The notes: generated by a model from the letters alone, not told the origin. DNA of 64,000 nt from Rhynchopus sp. YZ270_cl-10 (GCA_964035575.1 OZ037834.1:2139598-2203597), one strand, 5' to 3'; shown: positions 1 to 11,568, numbered from the stretch's first letter. Made by a program: numbers and translations.

Positions 1-276
1 TAAAAAATGAAGCGTCAGTCCGTGAGTGAGAGCCCTTCGCAAAAGTCCTTACGTCACTTTAACCATACTTTTCTTTACCGTTCCCCAGTCCCCACCCCAT
101 TTCCTTACGTTGCCTGCACAACCCACTCCCTAATCAATAAAAGAAAACCATCAGATAGCCGCCACTACCCACATCAGGCTAAAAAAGAAAGAGATAAAAA
201 GTACATCATTTTACATTTTTTTACTTCATTTCATGTAGGAATAAATGAAATCATGAGCTCACAGGCATTCCTCAGG
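1..276. other. No gene seen, left edge
   Basis: AT-rich unique-looking sequence. Short open frames exist but show no recognisable protein, start context or splice signal. Nothing further can be supported. Confidence 0.5.
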
Positions 277-281
277 TAAAT

Positions 282-416
282 CACTTGTCATGACAAGTGA
301 TTCACTTGTCATGACAAGTGGTTCACTTGTCATGACAAGTGAGTCACTTGTCATGACAAGTGACCACTTGTCATACATTTCACTTGTCATTTCACTTGTC
401 ACCATGACAAGTGAAA
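282..416. repeat. Array of 18-bp perfect palindromes
   Basis: CACTTGTCATGACAAGTG occurs complete at 282-299, 303-320, 323-340 and 345-362, separated by 2-4 bases, and decays into half sites up to about 413. Each unit is self-complementary, so the array can form hairpins or bind dimeric proteins. The CTTGTCAT half-motif returns near 1707 and at 55250-55400, in other repeat-rich stretches. Confidence 0.9.
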
Positions 417-514
417 TTGGTCCTGGACCGCGTCGTGTAAGGGGGTGAAATGGCCAAAAAATCGAACTTTTTCGCCTGGGTGCCAAAAAAGGCACCAAAC
501 CAGAAAATATGTCC

Positions 515-1305
515 CTTGAGACCCCAAAAATCGAATTCCGCCCGGTTTTGAGCACTTTTGACCACTTCTGACCGACTTTTTTGCATTTTTTAAAAAGTGA
601 CCACCAACTTGTACCTGCCCACCCCCCCGTAGGTAGAGCAACTCACATATCCATCAGCCTCAGTGTTAGCCAGGGGCCAGAAAAGCCCCCAAAGCCACAT
701 ATTTCCACCCCAGAACCTATCCCGAGGGGTACCCAGGTGGTTTCGGGGTGTTTAGGGGACTTCGTGGAACTTAGAACCATGTTTCAAAAAGGGTACAAGG
801 ACGTGGTCCCTTGGGAGGGCAAGCCCTTGGTACGAGTTGCTGGACACTTTTTGAAACATGGTTCTAAGTTCCACGAAGTCCCCTAAACACCCCGAAACCA
901 CCTGGGTACCCCTCGGGATAGGTTCTGGGGTGGAAATATGTGGCTTTGGGGGCTTTTCTGGCCCCTGGCTCACACTGAGGCGTGATGGATATGTGAGTTG
1001 CTCAACCTACGGGGGGTGGGCAGGTACAAGTACTGTAGGCGCTTTTTTAAAATTGCATTTCAGGCATCATATGAGTGTTTCTGTGTCAAAACTGGGGCGC
1101 TGGTGCGTTTTTTGGGTCCCCTAGGTGGTTTGGTATGGTTTTCGGGGACTTCTGAGGTTCTGATGATCAAAATCGGAAAAATTGCATATCGAGTACAGTG
1201 ACCGGGGGGTGGGCAGGTACAAGTTGGTGGTCACTTTTTAAAAAATGCAAAAAAGTCGCTCAGAAGTGGTCAAAAGTGCTCAAAACCGGGCGGAATTCGA
1301 TTTTT
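515..1305. repeat. Large foldback (inverted repeat), arms near 190 bp
   Basis: The stretch 601-793 is repeated in reverse complement at about 845-1032 around a spacer of roughly 50 bp. The outer left flank (about 515-630) is also repeated in reverse complement at 1203-1305, with some 170 bp of other sequence inserted between the inner and outer right arms. The motif GGGGGTGGGCAGGTACAAGT appears at both right-arm junctions (near 1012 and 1204). No transposase is seen, so this is a non-autonomous or decayed element. Confidence 0.85.
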
Positions 1306-1689
1306 GGGGTCCAAATGGGCCTATGGTGTGGTTTTTTTGACCTCAGGGGGAGTTTCCCAATTTATTGCCTACTTCACGTTTTTTGACAGCTTAAGATACC
1401 CCCTACCCCCCCCCTAGGCATAGGTGCCCGCCGAGTCGTTTTTGGGCGAGTTGTCGGAACTTTACGATTTCACCTAACAACTCGCCCAAAAACTCGGACA
1501 ACTCGGCCACAACTCGCCCTATACTCGGCACAACTCGCCCTATACTCGGCACAACTCGGCCACAACTCGGCCACAACTCGCCCATTTTTACAGGCAAAAA
1601 CATACAGGGATGGGAGGTGACGTTGTAAGGTTACACACATGTAACGTTGGTACAACACATAATCTCAAGAAAAACAACCAGGGCTAAGG

Positions 1690-2040
1690 CCAAACGCCAC
1701 TCATTACATGCACCTTGTCATATGACTAGTCATAGGTGGTAACTAGGTCGTGGTGGTCCATGGGCCACCGTGCACACTCACGGTTTTTGGTAATTGCTGG
1801 GGGGAATGGGATATACTCCGTACATGGATACCCACACAGAACACACGGTTCCCCAGACATCTGTCAGGCAATCACTGATTCACTTCACACAGGTCGGGCA
1901 GGCGCTGCCTGCCCATCCTCTTTTCCTGTCTGCTATCGATTCCAGGTTCATAATGTTCACACGTTTAGTCAAAATGCTTTGGGCGACGACTTCCTTTGGG
2001 ATACACAAAACCACACAAAGCGCACATTCACAGACCAGCT
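1690..2040. repeat. Dispersed repeat, inverted copy at 54.9-55.3 kb
   Basis: This segment matches the reverse complement of about 54945-55265 with scattered substitutions. Both copies contain the CATATGACTAGTCATAGGTGG end and lie close to a minisatellite. Neither copy has an intact coding frame. The divergence suggests two older insertions of one element rather than a recent duplication. Confidence 0.8.
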
Positions 2041-2076
2041 GTGAAGCGTGGGATGCACAAGATAAAACGTGATGTG

Positions 2077-2176
2077 GTGTACCTGTGTACCTGTGTACCT
2101 GTGTACCTGTGTACCTGTGTACCTGTGTACCTGTGTACCTGTGTACCTGTGTACCTGTGTACCTGTGTACCTGTGT
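2077..2176. repeat. Minisatellite, unit GTGTACCT (8 bp)
   Basis: About 12 near-perfect tandem copies. The open frames through it are low-complexity translations on both strands and are not genes. Confidence 0.95.
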
Positions 2177-2300
2177 TTTTGTAGCCATAAAAAATCCCAA
2201 AAAAAAAACAACTCGCCCAAAAAAAATGGGCGAGTTGTTGGCCGAATTTGGGCGAGTTGCCGAGTTGTTTTAACTCGCCGGGCACCTATGCCTAGGGGGG

Positions 2301-3938
2301 TCCGTCCGGCCGTTTTTGCTGTCCCAAACCACTTTTTTTTGTAAAAACCCGCGAAAAACCCGAAAAAACACCCCAAAAGACCCCCAAACCCCCAAAAAAT
2401 CACCCAAAACCACGAAAAACACACTTTTGAGCACTATTTCGTACTTTTTTCTGATTTTTTGGTGTTTTTTTCCGCTTTTTCCGCCTTTTTCCATGTAATT
2501 ATACCCCCTAATATGCCTATAGAATCCCTGTACTGCTCACTGAGACAGCATAGCGACCAGAGGCTCCTTATTCATCGTACCGGTGTCTTCATCGTCAAGG
2601 GGTGCACAATCTGCCGCAAATTCCCGCAACTCTGTCTTTGTGAAAAGATGAAGCAATTTAGTGTTGTACTTTTCAAGTTGCTACTTCTGGGTACTTTGCA
2701 TGGACCTGCCTTTGTGGTGCGCTTGGTGTATCCTGCGGCAAGTTCTTCCCTTGAGAAAGACGGAACCCAACCTAGACTGTAGAGGATGTCTAGGTTCCAG
2801 CGACAGTGAGTCGGTGTTGTCGGGGTGCTGGCTCCTTCCGTGGTGGCTTGCAACTTGGTCAAGGACACCGACAACGGATTCGCAAGAATCATTGGTCATA
2901 GGAGGAGGCAAGGAAGGCTTTACTGCACTTAGGCACAGGGTACGTTGTCATTTTCAGGGACCAAAAAGCCCTGGCAAGTGTTGCAAGTACGATTTTCCAC
3001 AGCTCGGGAGGTCTGTCAGGCAATTCAGAGGGATTTAGACACTTCTGCGACTGCCTGAACACGCCTTTTAGGGTTTTTATTTTGGGTGCGAAATACGTCA
3101 AAAGGATGGGGGGAAATACCGTTATTTTAAGCGTTGCAGACACAAAAACACCCTCAAAAACCCCCTAGGGACCCCAAAAAGCTGCAAAATCCACACATTT
3201 CCACCTCGGGACCTCATTGGAGGTGGGCCGAGGTGGTTTTTTGGTGTTTTGAATGAATTGGTATTATTTTTTTTTGGTAAATAAATGGTCTTCTGCTAGG
3301 CGTTGCATAGCCGTTGCTTAAGTGTTGCATAAGTGTTGCATGGCCTATAAAACCCTCCCAAGTGCCCAAAATGCTATTTTTCACCCTACATGGGGTCTGG
3401 GGGACATTTTCCTGGGTGTTTGGAAACCATTCCGACTACCTTGGCACTTTTTTGGGGGTTTTCAGGTACAAAAAAAGTCAAAAAAGTGACTATAAAAAGG
3501 GTACTTTTAAGCGTTTGGGGCACACACACCCACTGCAAAATGCATCTGGTACTCACACAGGACCCCTAAAAGCTGTAAAAACTATATATTTCCACCCTGG
3601 GACCCCACCGGATGTGGACTGGGGTGTTTTTCGGGTGTTTAGAAGGATTTTTGTCTGATTGGAGAATTTTTTTGGTAAGTGTTGCATTTTGGCCCATGTT
3701 GATGACGATTTGATGACGCTATTTTTGGAGATTTTTCACAAAAAACCGATTTTTTTTAATCAGGAAAGTCTCTGTAGAGGTTGTCAGGTGGTTTAATGGG
3801 ATATTTTCGTGATCCCCAGGGCGATTTGCGGCCAGGTACGACCTTTTTAGTGGGTTTCTTCACCTAAATTTCAAAAAAATGGGTTTGGGACAGCAAATCC
3901 TTAAGGAATTCCTTCTACGTGGACCCCCCTATACCCCC
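2301..3938. other. No gene recognised between foldback elements
   Basis: About 1.6 kb. Short open frames on both strands around 2572-3143 show no recognisable domain. Patches resembling 5.0-5.2 kb and 6.2-6.6 kb (Cs, Gs and A/T runs around motifs such as GGACCCCACCGG) suggest decayed repeats. I see nothing that supports an active gene. Confidence 0.5.
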
Positions 3939-4141
3939 CCCCCCCTAGGCATACTTGTCCCCCCAATATGGGGAGGCCCTATTCCCCCATATTTTGGTAC
4001 CCTACACTTTTGTGGCAAATATGGGGGAAATATGGGGGGAATACAGCAGGAATACTGCACAAATATGGGGGAATATGGGGGATTATGGGGGAATATGGGG
4101 GAATATGGGGGAAATATGGGGGTGTTTTCCTATTGTTTTCC

Positions 4142-4420
4142 TAGTGTACTATAGTGTACTGGTGTACTAGTGTACTAGTGGTACTAGTGTACTAGTGTAC
4201 TAGTGTACTAGTGTACTAGTGTACTAGTGTACTAGTGTACTAGTGTACTAGTGTACTAGTGTACTAGTGTACTAGTGTACTAGTGTACTAGTGTACTAGT
4301 GTACTAGTGTACTAGTGTACTAGTGTACTAGTGTACTAGTGTACTAGTGTACTAGTGTACTAGTGTACTAGTGTACTAGTGTACTAGTGTACTAGTGTAC
4401 TAGTGTACTAGTGTGCTAGT
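4142..4420. repeat. Minisatellite, unit TAGTGTAC (8 bp)
   Basis: Roughly 34 tandem copies, nearly perfect. The unit overlaps two palindromes, GTAC and ACTAGT. It lies inside the foldback element at 3939-4974. Confidence 0.95.
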
Positions 4421-4736
4421 AAGTGGGCTATAGGTCAAACGCAGGGGCAATGCTAACCCGTCTGTGTCGAGGGCCTTATCGATGGCACCGGAAGGCTCGA
4501 TGTCGTGAAGCTTTGTGTTGAAACCATCTGGGCGGTTAGGCCTGTTGATGCCTGACACCGGTGGCAAAACAGGGGAGTCTGACAGGAACTCATAATGTTA
4601 CCCTTCTTTCTGCCCATACCAAAACGTCAGCAGGTTTGCCCTTCTTATAGGGACTTACAACCATGTAATCCTCATGCGTCAGATAAACGTCGAAAATTGT
4701 GTTGGAGGGGTGGGTAGGTAAGTAACGTACAGAAGC

Positions 4737-4832
4737 AGTACACCAGTACACCAGTACACCACCAGTACACCAGTACACCAGTACACCAGTACACCAGTAC
4801 ACCAGTACACCAGTACACCAGTACACCAGTAC
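4737..4832. repeat. Minisatellite, unit CACCAGTA (8 bp)
   Basis: About 12 tandem copies with one slip near 4760. Read on the other strand the unit is TACTGGTG, related to but distinct from the array at 4142-4420 in the same element. Confidence 0.95.
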
Positions 4833-4974
4833 ATCTATTCCCCCATTAAAAATATGGGGGAAATATGGGGAAAATATGGGGGAATATGGGGGGGAAAATC
4901 CCCCATATTTCCCCCATATTTTCCCCATATTTTACCCCTCCCCATAATGGGGGGACAAGTATGCCTAGGGGGGG

Positions 4975-6356
4975 TCACATCCCATGTAAAAAGTGAGAAC
5001 AGTGACCAAAAAAATTTTTTTTTGAGAAAAAAATGGACATCACCCTGAAAAACCAGAAAATATGGTCCCCAGGTGACCTACAATTCAATTCCGCCTGGTT
5101 TTGGACACTTCTGAGCACTTGTGGGGGTCTAATTCGAATTTTTCAAAATAAAAAAAACGGCCTGGGACAGGGTTTGTACTTTGGCACCTTGCAAATCGGG
5201 GTGCAATCAAAACCCATTAAAAACACCGCTGGGACGCATTGAGAGGGCGGGAAAAGTGTCGGGGACACTGTATAGGCGGTTCTGCGCCAAGTCCGCTCTA
5301 AAATCCTTGTGTAGGCGCAGTGGAATGGCAGTAAAGGCAAAGCGCCGTATCCACTGTGGAATGGGCCTGCTGAAGGTGTCCTCAGAGGCGATTCTGCAAG
5401 GCCTGGGGAGATTGGGTTTAGGAAAACACGCGAAAAGGGTCGGGAAATGACGTGTGTGGTGTATTGAGCCTCCCACACGTACTCCTCTCTGCCGGTCATT
5501 GCGTACGGCTTGTCGTCAAGCAGTATTGTCATTGGAGCAGTGTGCGTAAGTTCCCAATACGGCGTTCCTTGCCCTTGTGAGCTTTGTGGACACCCCGTTC
5601 TTGCTGCTGTATTTCGTGGCGTGCCTGTCCGTCTTCACAAGGGATGTCTCATTCCTCCCACAGTAATCTGAGCGTGGGGTCTGAAGAAGATAAAGAAGAT
5701 AAGGCAGATGCGGGGCGGTGCTTTAGTCGAGTCTGCGACTGGACATCCATCTACGTGCCTAGTACAGGGCAATTGCAGACTGAACTGCAAAACCAAGGGG
5801 GGGAATTGGTCATTGCAATATCTGGAAAGTCATACGAGGTGTTTCTTTTAAAAGGGAAGATACCCTGAGGGACCGGGTGAGGCAGTGACGGCAGATCTGC
5901 TCTATAATTTACACCTGACTAATTTTCCTCCCTAAATTAATCACTCCCTGGCCTATTAATGGTGTGGGTACCTAAGCACGTGTATGCATTGGTCACTACG
6001 ACCCACAAAATACAGATGCCAGGTGACCGTCTTGTCTTGTTTTGGCTGTATTCAAACGCAATAAGATGATATTAGTCGAGATGTGTCATTTACTTCCTAA
6101 AATATGAGTCATGGGCTGTTGCCATGGCCATATCTCGTTTATGTGCTAAAAATAGGAATAGGCAAGGTACAAACCCTGTCCCACGACCCCTTTTTTTTTC
6201 GGAATTTTCATTTTCTGGTCACTTCTGGTCACTATTTTTGGTATTTTCGGGCCTCCAGGACGTTTTCCGGGGGGTCTTGGGTAGTGACTTGTGGGGTCGG
6301 ACACTGCTCTGCGCGTAGAATTAAAAAACCCTGAAAAAGTGCACTGTTCTCCCCTT
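4975..6356. other. No gene recognised; possible old coding remnants
   Basis: About 1.4 kb. Open frames at 5143-5532 (-) and 5584-5868 (+) have protein-like composition but match no family I know and lack a convincing start. A GGGACAGGGTTTGTAC segment near 5166 recurs inverted near 6170, suggesting another decayed foldback. Confidence 0.4.
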
Positions 6357-6807
6357 GCACGGCGGGGTCCGCACACCCCGAGGGTCCGTAAAACGGCATG
6401 TTAGGAGGGTCCCTCTTTACGGAGTGTCATTACGTACCCTAGGGTACGTAATTACGGACCCTAGGGTCCGTAATTACGGAGCCTCCCAGGGAAAGGGACT
6501 CTCGAAAAATTTTTTTTGCCCCCGTTTAGGGCTAATTTCGACGATTTGAGGCCATTAAAAGCAAAATTTGGCACTTTTGAGCATCTGTGGGGGTCTAAAA
6601 CGCAGTTTAGAGTACCACAATTTTTAGTGGGTTTTACCGAAAACAAGTCAATTTTTGGTCCGAAAAAAAATTTTTTTTGACATCACAAAATTGCCCTTGG
6701 TGGGACTATGTGTCCTCAATGCTGGGCGAAAAATGCAAATATAGCTATTTTTAACTTTCACACACAATTTTAACGGGTTTTACCTGTGTACCTGTGTACA
6801 GCTTATT

Positions 6808-7083
6808 TGTTGTGAAAGACATCTTCCACCATGCATTGAGGAGGGTAAGACAGTGGTCGCAGTTTGTACTTGATAGCATTACAACATTTAACTTCTCCAC
6901 GGGGGTCTTGGGCCGTTCACTCGGTTATACCTTGACCAGCGGAAGAGGCCTTTTTGGTCTCTAGAATATCCGGTATTCCCGAACGGAGGCGCACTTTGTG
7001 TGTTACTACGACCTGGCAATTTCCAGCAGTAGGTTAAGTAATCTTTCTTGTAAATTGTTGGATCATTATCTCCTCAGTGCATG
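6808..7083 (+). repeat. 270-bp direct repeat, copy 1
   Basis: About 90-95% like 9168-9452 in the same orientation, with a small indel after CTTGAC. Both copies sit inside the inverted-repeat-bounded segment 6357-9759 and end at the same ATCTCCTCAGTGCATG. Confidence 0.9.
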
Positions 7084-7381
7084 AATGCCCCACGTGACTG
7101 GACACTTTTGTGTTTGTCATGTGGAGCTGTGGTTGCTTTTTCACGACTTTTTTCCTTGTACACCAGTGTATCGTGTACCGGGGTACTGGGCCGAAAATAC
7201 ACCAGTACCCAGGTGCCTGGGTGCCCAGACACACCACTGTACCCAGAATCCAGTCTCCCACCCAGAAAACCTACTCATACACCAGAAAAGTGAAAATAGC
7301 TACTCGACCAGAAAAGTAGCTGGGAAAAGTTCAGAAAAAGCCAGAAAATTTCAACAAAATGCATTTTTAGGTTCTCGAAGA

Positions 7382-7668
7382 CACTGGGTACTGGGTACTG
7401 GGTACTGGGTACTGGGTACTGGGTACTGGGTACTGGGTACTGGGTACTGGGTACTGGGTACTGGGTACTGGGTACTGGGTACTGGGTACTGGGTACTGGG
7501 TACTGGGTACTGGGTACTGGGTACTGGGTACTGGGTACTGGGTACTGGGTACTGGGTACTGGGTACTGGGTACTGGGTACTGGGTACTGGGTACTGGGTA
7601 CTGGGTACTGGGTACTGGGTACTGGGTACTGGGTACTGGGTACTGGGTACTGGGTACTGGGTACTGGG
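7382..7668. repeat. Minisatellite, unit CTGGGTA (7 bp)
   Basis: About 41 almost perfect tandem copies. Long open frames exist in several reading frames only because a 7-bp unit can be stop-free. It is G-rich on one strand, like a telomere repeat, but is interstitial. Diverged single units occur just upstream at 7160-7260. Confidence 0.95.
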
Positions 7669-8382
7669 CACCCAGAGAAAGCACCTTAAAAGCAGCGAAG
7701 GCGCAGGTTACGGGGAAGACAAGGTATGTAATTATGTTTAACTTTCAGTTACTAGTGAAGATTGAACAAAAAAATGCCGCATATTTCAACTTGTTCGTGT
7801 TTTCAACTCGAAATAAACGCGTAATGTTCACACTATTAAATAGCTATTTTTTTACGCACCAATCATTTTGTGTCACCTCATGACATGAAGGAGGAAATAG
7901 AAACAAAGCATTTTGAACACACTTGCGGTTCTGGGGACGAACCGCGCTGCAGAGCCACTCCTCAGGTCGAGGTGTGTGCGTTTCACCACAACCTCTCCCA
8001 TGGGTTTTATCGTGTGATGAGTGTTACGTTTCTATTTGGTTCCACAGGCGCTCGTTACCTGCTTCACATAATTCACCTCGCTTCACTCGAACCATTTGTG
8101 CAGCAGGTCACTCTCTCGAACTGGAAAAAATCTATCTTATTTCACGGCAATAAATAGCCTTTTTTATTAACCTCACCTTTCCCGACTACTACGTTTGTAT
8201 ACCATAACTTAATCACACCCCACATTTACACTTATCACAGGATCGTGAAGTCTGAACTGCACCCGCGATTGCGATGAGAAGCTTCACCGCGGTCCGACAT
8301 TCAACAACTCAAAATCTACCCGCATCAATCTATTCTGAGTTTGCGGACGAAGATCTGGGTGGAGGGGGGTGGGTACACTTAG

Positions 8383-8601
8383 TCAGTCACTGCTATAGCC
8401 ATTAACCAAGGGAGCATAGCTAGTGCAAGAAATTCGACTTTGGAAACCTTCCGGAAAGTCTGTCCTCTGCTTGCGGAGGACTAGACACAAGAAAATATTG
8501 CGTTCCCCCAGAAAACCAGTGCACAATTTACACTCCTTGTGGGTGGTCTTGTTGCCTTTTTGGTCAACAGTAATTTTGGCCCAGGCATGCTCTTGAAGCA
8601 T
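8383..8601 (-). pseudogene. Possible BED-finger (hAT-like) transposase remnant
   Basis: A 72-codon frame on the minus strand has a tryptophan followed by a GNKTTHKECKLC stretch, as in the first half of a BED zinc finger (W, then CxxC). The second half of the finger (HxxxxH/C) is not visible and no catalytic core follows. It lies in the middle of the inverted-repeat-bounded element 6357-9759, which fits a decayed DNA transposon. Chance resemblance is possible. Confidence 0.25.
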
Positions 8602-9167
8602 GACAATTTAGTGTGTATGGGGCAGGGTGTTGTTTTGTTCTGAATTCTCTTTGTTATAACATCTAAGTCAATCGCGGGTGGTGGTTTGTGTAGCGTGAGG
8701 CACTCTTTTTAGCAAACTTCCTGCGGCTGCTAAAGTGTTATTTCTTCGGATTTAACAACGTACAGCGTAACATAGTGGATTAGCCTGGTCGACACAACCT
8801 TTGATAGCTATGGGATAACCAACCCCCTTCGACCCCTTGTGGGTTCACTGAACAAGCCCTAGTGGTAGTTAAACGCGATTGACATTTACATTCCTAAAGA
8901 TGAAAGAACAAGACAACACTTCTGTACCCGCGCATCAAAATTGTGGAAAACTTTGCACCCCAAACACCCTCAACAACGCCCGCCAAAAGGCGCCCCTTGT
9001 TGCTGGGACTTGGTTCTCATTGATACACTGCACAGCAGGCATTCCTCTGAGTCCAACGCAGTTTGGCCTGTCTGCAGCGTTGCACCGAAGGTGCACGAAG
9101 ACAGGGTCTGGTGGTAAATTTTGCGTCTCGCATTCCCTCAGGGAAGTTTAAAAACTCTTGAGCTCGG

Positions 9168-9452
9168 TTTGTTGTCAAAGACATATTCCACCATGTATTG
9201 AGGAGGGTAAGACAGTGTTCGCAGTTTGTACTTGATAGCATTACAACATTTAACTTCTCCACGGGGGTCTTGGGCCGTTCACTCGGTTATACCTTGACTA
9301 CCGGAAGATATTCTTGAGGCCTTTTTGGTCTCTAGAATATCCGGTCTTCCCGAACGGAGGCACACTTTGTGTGTTACTACGACCTGGCAACTCCAGCAGT
9401 AGGTTAAGTAATCTTTCTTGTAAATTGTTGGATCATTATCTCCTCAGTGCAT
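9168..9452 (+). repeat. 270-bp direct repeat, copy 2
   Basis: Partner of 6808-7083. A 9-bp difference near 9308 (an extra ATATTCTTG) separates the copies. Function unknown. Confidence 0.9.
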
Positions 9453-9765
9453 GGTGGAAGACGTCTTTGACAACTAACCGAGCTCACGACTTTTTTCGGT
9501 ATGTAACTTGGGATAGGCCCACATGATCATGGTCTATCATGTGGTACCTGTGTACCACTCGGTTTGCTCCCAGGGCTTTTCGACCAGCAGTCACACATCC
9601 AAACAGTGATTTCCCACCTTAGACCACGTAATTACGTACCCTAGGGTCCGTAATTACGGACCCTAGGGTACGTAATTACGGACCCGGGTCCGCACTTGAG
9701 GGTCCGTAATGAGGGTCCGTAAAATTTACGGACCCTCGGGTGTGTGGACCCCGCCGTGTGTGACC

Positions 9766-9771
9766 CCCCCT

Positions 9772-9809
<38 letters not shown>
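9766..9809. repeat. Poly-C tract
   Basis: A run of C broken by TA near its start. Shorter C-runs of the form CCCCCTA(TA)CCCC also precede the elements at 1408 and 3939, so this may mark another element end. A run this long is prone to length error in sequencing. Confidence 0.85.
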
Positions 9810-10559
9810 TTGCTCATCCTGCATTCACGACAGTGAAGTAAATGGTGAACACCACAAAGTCAAGTCATTTACTTCACCGTCGTGTTCCTCTTCCTCTGAC
9901 TCCCTTCAAAGTTGACTCTACAAGGTGTTAACACATCCCCCCTTTGTGGTTTTTTTGTTTAGGAACCCAACAATACAGGGTCAAAAAAACGTCGGATTTA
10001 TGGATTTTGCTCTTTTCTTTTGCCCCGCTTTTTAAGGTAATGTCCAGAACCGAAAGAGGCCCCCCTGTGTTTGGGTTTCGATACTTACGCTACTCTACAT
10101 AATGATTCCGTCTTCAGATAGCAGCACCCCTTTGTAGGATGTAATACACGGCTCGGCTAAGCTCTGCCGTTGGGAGATCTTCTTACACGAAAGGGGGGTG
10201 TGGCCCTTCCGATGCGGTGTCGGTATTTTGTTTTAGCCTTCTGACTATCAACTTCACTTATGTTGTGATTATTCTTTGATTGTAAAGTGTATGGAACTCA
10301 TTGTATTGCACTTCCAACGTCCCTCTCTTTTCTTCTTTGCGAACGCAGTTGTGAACGGTGTGCATATTTTGTGAACCAAATAAACAAACAGAGCCGCCCT
10401 TGCCAGGGGACATTAGTATGCCGGTGTGCCGGTGTGGCCACACCGGCTAAGCCGGTGTGGGATTTTGAGGAAAAAAAAAAAAAAAAGAAAAAAGCGGATT
10501 TTTGAATTTTTTTCTGAATTTTATCTCCTCATACAAGGCTACAACCACATCTGTAGCGG

Positions 10560-10622
10560 TTTCTTATGTGCATGTGACCCCACCATAAAGACCAATCGGT
10601 CCGTTCAATCAAAAGAAATAGA
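10560..10622 (+). repeat. Dispersed repeat F (CATGTGACCCCACC), copy 1
   Basis: Resembles 26088-26145: a CATGTGACCCCACC start, a GAGCAATTGG/GACCAATCGG middle and a TCAAAAGAA end. Two copies in the window. Function unknown. Confidence 0.6.
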
Positions 10623-10986
10623 TGTTCGCAACTCTCATAAAAAAGTAGCGTACCGTGCGCCTGCGGCGCAGCTAAAAATGACGAGCGGTAGCCCACAGCT
10701 CTACCCTATGCCATAGTCACAGCTACCTTTACCATAGTTTGGCTATAAAAGCGTGCGATTTTATGTCACAATTTTTGAAATGTTGCGTACCGTGGCTTCG
10801 CCAGAAAAGTTTTGATGTTATATGGTTAGACAAGGGCGCGGAGGGGAAAGAGTTGTGGAGGTCTCTGCCAAAAATGCGTGGGGAAAAAAAAATTGCCTCA
10901 CACCGGCTTTTTTGGCTCACACCGGCTTTTTTTTCAAAATCTCAAACTACCAATGTCCCCTGGCCCTTGGTAATAGAAAAAAAAAA

Positions 10987-11034
10987 GTGGAGTTCATCCT
11001 CGGGTGTCTACACTAATACAACCAAGTTTTCAAA
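10987..11034 (+). repeat. Dispersed repeat C (TCTACACTAATACAACC), copy 1
   Basis: GTGGAGTTCATCCTCGGGTG followed by TCTACACTAATACAACCAAG. It is identical over about 40 bp to 47397-47436 and diverged at 44638-44687. Confidence 0.8.
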
Positions 11035-11314
11035 AAAGAAAAAGGAAAAAAGAAACCATACTGCGCTACGCACTGCCGCGGTCGCTAGACCCGCCCCTCG
11101 CTTAACCCCTTTCTGTATGTTCTTTCTGCATTTTTTTTCTTCTTTCAGTTCTGTATCGTCTCCACCCACTATGGGGCGGTTTTTAAAATATTGTCCCGTA
11201 TGTATTTTTTTTTGCGATGATGCCTGCGTTCGCGGATTCCTGGAGGCGTTTTGCACTTTCGACTTTTTTCCCCCAACCGGACCCTACATCACACAGGCCT
11301 AATTACCCTGTGTC

Positions 11315-11478
11315 TGCAATGATCCGTACGGGAAAGCGGGAGTAGAGCATATCAGATGTAAACCTCGAAATGGAGTGTAGGACTGCATGGTTGGGGGTCC
11401 ACCTCCGGTACAGCCGGCGATTGTACCGAGAAGGTACATGGTTCATGAGAGGGCTGTTGTATATCACGTCAACTTTTA
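11315..11478 (+). repeat. Dispersed repeat A (110-170 bp), copy 1
   Basis: Member of a family with conserved blocks in order: CAATGATCC, GCGGGAGTAG, CATATCAGATGTAAACC, ACGAAATGG, GACTGCATGGTTGGG, GTACAGCCGG, a GTACC..GGTAC palindrome, GAGAGGGCT, then CAACTTTT and a T-run. All seven copies in the window are on the + strand. Confidence 0.8.
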
Positions 11479-11568
11479 TTCTTTTTTCATGTTGCCGTCT
11501 TGCAATGTTAGGGAGTACTTCGTGCACCCTTTTATGCGTGTCGGCTCTTTGTTGGCTGTAGGGTACTT

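Larger units (their letters stand above)
1408..2300. mobile_element. Foldback element with CCTAGGCATAGG ends
   Basis: The left end CCCCCCCTAGGCATAGGTGC and the right end are reverse complements over about 29 bp with one mismatch. Inside are subterminal clusters of CAACTCGGCC/CAACTCGCCC (about 1433-1590 and, inverted, 2208-2275), a dispersed repeat (about 1690-2040) and an 8-bp minisatellite. No transposase frame is seen. The C-run outside the terminal repeat resembles that of the element at 3939-4974, so the two look like one family with different inner sequence. Confidence 0.75.
3939..4974. mobile_element. Foldback element with CCTAGGCATACTTG ends
   Basis: The ends CCCCTAGGCATACTTGTCCC (left) and its complement (right, ending at 4974) are inverted over at least 27 bp and continue into AATATGGGG-rich arms. 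It holds clusters of ATATGGGGGA at 4015-4125 and 4848-4935 (inverted) and two different 8-bp minisatellites. The architecture matches 1408-2300: CCTAGGCATA ends, subterminal short repeats, then a GTAC-containing array. There is no transposase. Confidence 0.8.
6357..9759. mobile_element. 3.4-kb inverted-repeat-bounded composite element
   Basis: The left end (CACGGCGGGGTCCGCACACC, from 6357) is mirrored at 9724-9759 with two or three differences. Just inside both ends lie palindromic blocks of TACGGACCCTAGGGTCCGTA (about 6430-6485 and 9628-9690). The interior holds a 270-bp direct repeat, a 7-bp minisatellite and, on the minus strand, a possible BED-finger remnant. It could be a decayed hAT-type DNA transposon or a composite foldback. 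No full transposase is visible. Confidence 0.65.

Noticed and set aside
282-362. CRISPR-like array
   Set aside because: Spacers are 2-4 bp, units are full palindromes, and the genome is eukaryotic.
7382-7668. Telomere or internal telomeric tract
   Set aside because: G-rich 7-bp unit is telomere-like, but it lies in the interior, is flanked by element DNA, and related non-G-rich arrays occur nearby.
7085-7741. 218-codon frame with a Tyr-Trp-Val-Leu-Gly-Thr-Gly pattern, plus antisense partners
   Set aside because: Produced by the 7-bp CTGGGTA array; flanking codons show no protein signal.
9705-9915. 68-codon frame with a polyproline run
   Set aside because: The prolines are the poly-C tract; no other support.
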